Source of the DNA: JAGAJR01 sp048463395
Lineage (GTDB): Bacteria; Pseudomonadota; Alphaproteobacteria; RF32; CAG-239
NCBI GenBank assembly: GCA_048463395.1
Contig: DBFWPL010000028.1
Span: 1 to 50,508, forward strand
DNA length: 50,508 nt
Direction of reading: 5' to 3'
This document shows positions 49,704 through 50,508 of the stretch, one piece after another. Below the pieces are notes generated by a model. It did no database searches and was not told the DNA's origin. It worked only from the letters and a program-made list of their open reading frames with translations. The translations under genes and the position numbers were made by a program. How positions within the stretch are numbered: position 1 is the first letter of the stretch; the number at the start of each line of letters is the position of its first letter.

Positions 49704-50360
49704 ATGCTTACGCAAAAACAATACAAACTTTTGATGTTTATTAATAAAGTCATCAAAGAAACCGGCTGTTCTCCGTCGTTTGAAGAAATGAAGGAAGCTG
49801 TCGGTTTAAAGTCCAAGTCCGGTATTCACGCCCTGATTGAAGCGTTGATTGAAAGGGAATTTATTCGCAAGCTTCCGCACAAGGCTCGAGCTTTGGAAGT
49901 GGTTAAAATGCCGAAATTCAAACCCAAGGCTATTATTGAGGAAGAAAAAAAGAGAGAAATCGCTCTCCAGAACAGCTCCGCACAAATTCCGCTTTACGGG
50001 AAAATTGCCGCAGGAACCCCGATTGAGGCAATCGCCAATGAAACGGAAACTGTTTCCGTACCTTTTGAAATGGTCAGTAAAGGAATGTATTACGCCCTTA
50101 CCATTGAGGGAGATTCCATGGTGGAAGCCGGTATTCTTAACGGCGACACGGCTATTATCAAAAAAACCGAATCGGCAAACAACGGGGATATTGTTGTCGC
50201 GTTGGTGGATGACTCTGAAGTAACTCTTAAAATCATTCGCAAAGAAAAAAACGAAATTCTTCTTATTCCGTGCAATCAGGTTTATGAAACCCGACATCTT
50301 CACCCTTCCCGTGTTAAAGTTCAAGGTATTCTTGCCGGCTTGCTCCGCACCTATCACTAG
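49704..50360 (+). CDS. lexA: SOS repressor LexA
   Basis: A 218-aa protein from the ATG at 49704 (GGAG six bases upstream; TTG 49692 rejected). An N-terminal winged helix (MLTQKQYKLLMFINKVIKETG, then SPSFEEMKEAVGLKSKSGIH) precedes a C-terminal S24 protease domain: autocleavage site Ala103-Gly104 (IAAGTP), nucleophile Ser138 (EGDSMVEAGI), base Lys176 (EVTLKII). RecA-stimulated self-cleavage derepresses SOS genes. It has its own operator upstream, so it is autoregulated. Confidence 0.97.
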   Translation: MLTQKQYKLLMFINKVIKETGCSPSFEEMKEAVGLKSKSGIHALIEALIEREFIRKLPHKARALEVVKMPKFKPKAIIEEEKKREIALQNSSAQIPLYGKIAAGTPIEAIANETETVSVPFEMVSKGMYYALTIEGDSMVEAGILNGDTAIIKKTESANNGDIVVALVDDSEVTLKIIRKEKNEILLIPCNQVYETRHLHPSRVKVQGILAGLLRTYH

Positions 50361-50508
50361 GTGGTCGGCGACACCCAGCGGGTGGGGCGAAAGTTAGCTG
50401 TTTTGACAATGTGCCATAACACCCTGTTAGTATCAATGTGCGTGCTGAAAGTTAGTGCCATAGAATTTTAATTGCAAATTAATCTTTATGCTTTATCATC
50501 CTTTGTGC
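50361..50508. other. Tail without a recognisable gene
   Basis: A GC-rich start (about 50361-50390) is followed by two copies of GAAAGTTAG (50389-50397, 50447-50455) and of TGCCATA (50412-50418, 50456-50462). No ORF or terminator is seen; the region continues beyond the window. Confidence 0.35.

Noticed and set aside
1..50508. CRISPR array
   Set aside because: No regularly spaced direct repeats with unique spacers were seen on either strand, and no cas genes.

Overview
The window looks like chromosome from an AT-rich, probably gut- or host-associated Alphaproteobacterium. The evidence is a DUF4167 gene next to prmC and clpB, an RpoH-type sigma factor with an RpoH box, a lexA promoter carrying the alphaproteobacterial GAAC-N7-GAAC operator, and a long Cys-rich surface protein. 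This is inference from gene content; no 16S rRNA is present and no database search was run. Housekeeping genes mostly have clear Shine-Dalgarno (SD) sites, and these were used to correct several starts.

Layout. 1-1029: end of a Cys-rich surface protein and a decayed second one. 1068-5185: a molybdopterin-binding/MobA-like fusion, then small secreted or lipoprotein genes that lack SD sites and look Bacteroidota-like. 5416-15455: a ~10.03 kb integrative element in the 3' end of rpsI, bounded by direct repeats. It carries a tyrosine integrase, a small HUH replication-initiator-like protein beside nested hairpins, two serine recombinases (one like Bacteroides Mpi invertase), an outer-membrane beta-barrel protein, a RhuM-family protein, a multi-pass membrane protein and an 817-aa protein joining a PD-(D/E)XK-like domain to a P-loop NTPase. 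This element is the best candidate for an undescribed system.

15446-31879: conserved chromosome: rpsI-rplM, mutS, a PhoR-like kinase, clpB (with a perfect AU-rich hairpin directly before its SD), a metallophosphoesterase, the DUF4167 gene, prmC, rpoH, asnS and a glycine-zipper lipoprotein. clpB and rpoH form a heat-shock neighbourhood. 32200-36949: an orphan gene, an unknown two-gene operon, and fhs behind a structured leader.

36946-41700: a DUF5131 gene, tRNA-Glu(UUC) and a hot spot. The tRNA 3' end plus downstream sequence recurs twice further on, delimiting two small islets. One holds a P-loop kinase behind a frameshifted ORF. The other holds a metallothionein-like gene, a MerF/MerT-like membrane protein and a CsoR-type repressor with a large upstream palindrome. 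Beyond lie a DUF2798 gene with an attenuator-like leader and abutting gene remnants.

41698-50508: a lipoprotein, glgX, tandem O6-alkylguanine transferase genes, a divergent polysaccharide deacetylase overlapping lysS, an unknown 329-aa protein, lexA, and a short repeat-bearing tail.
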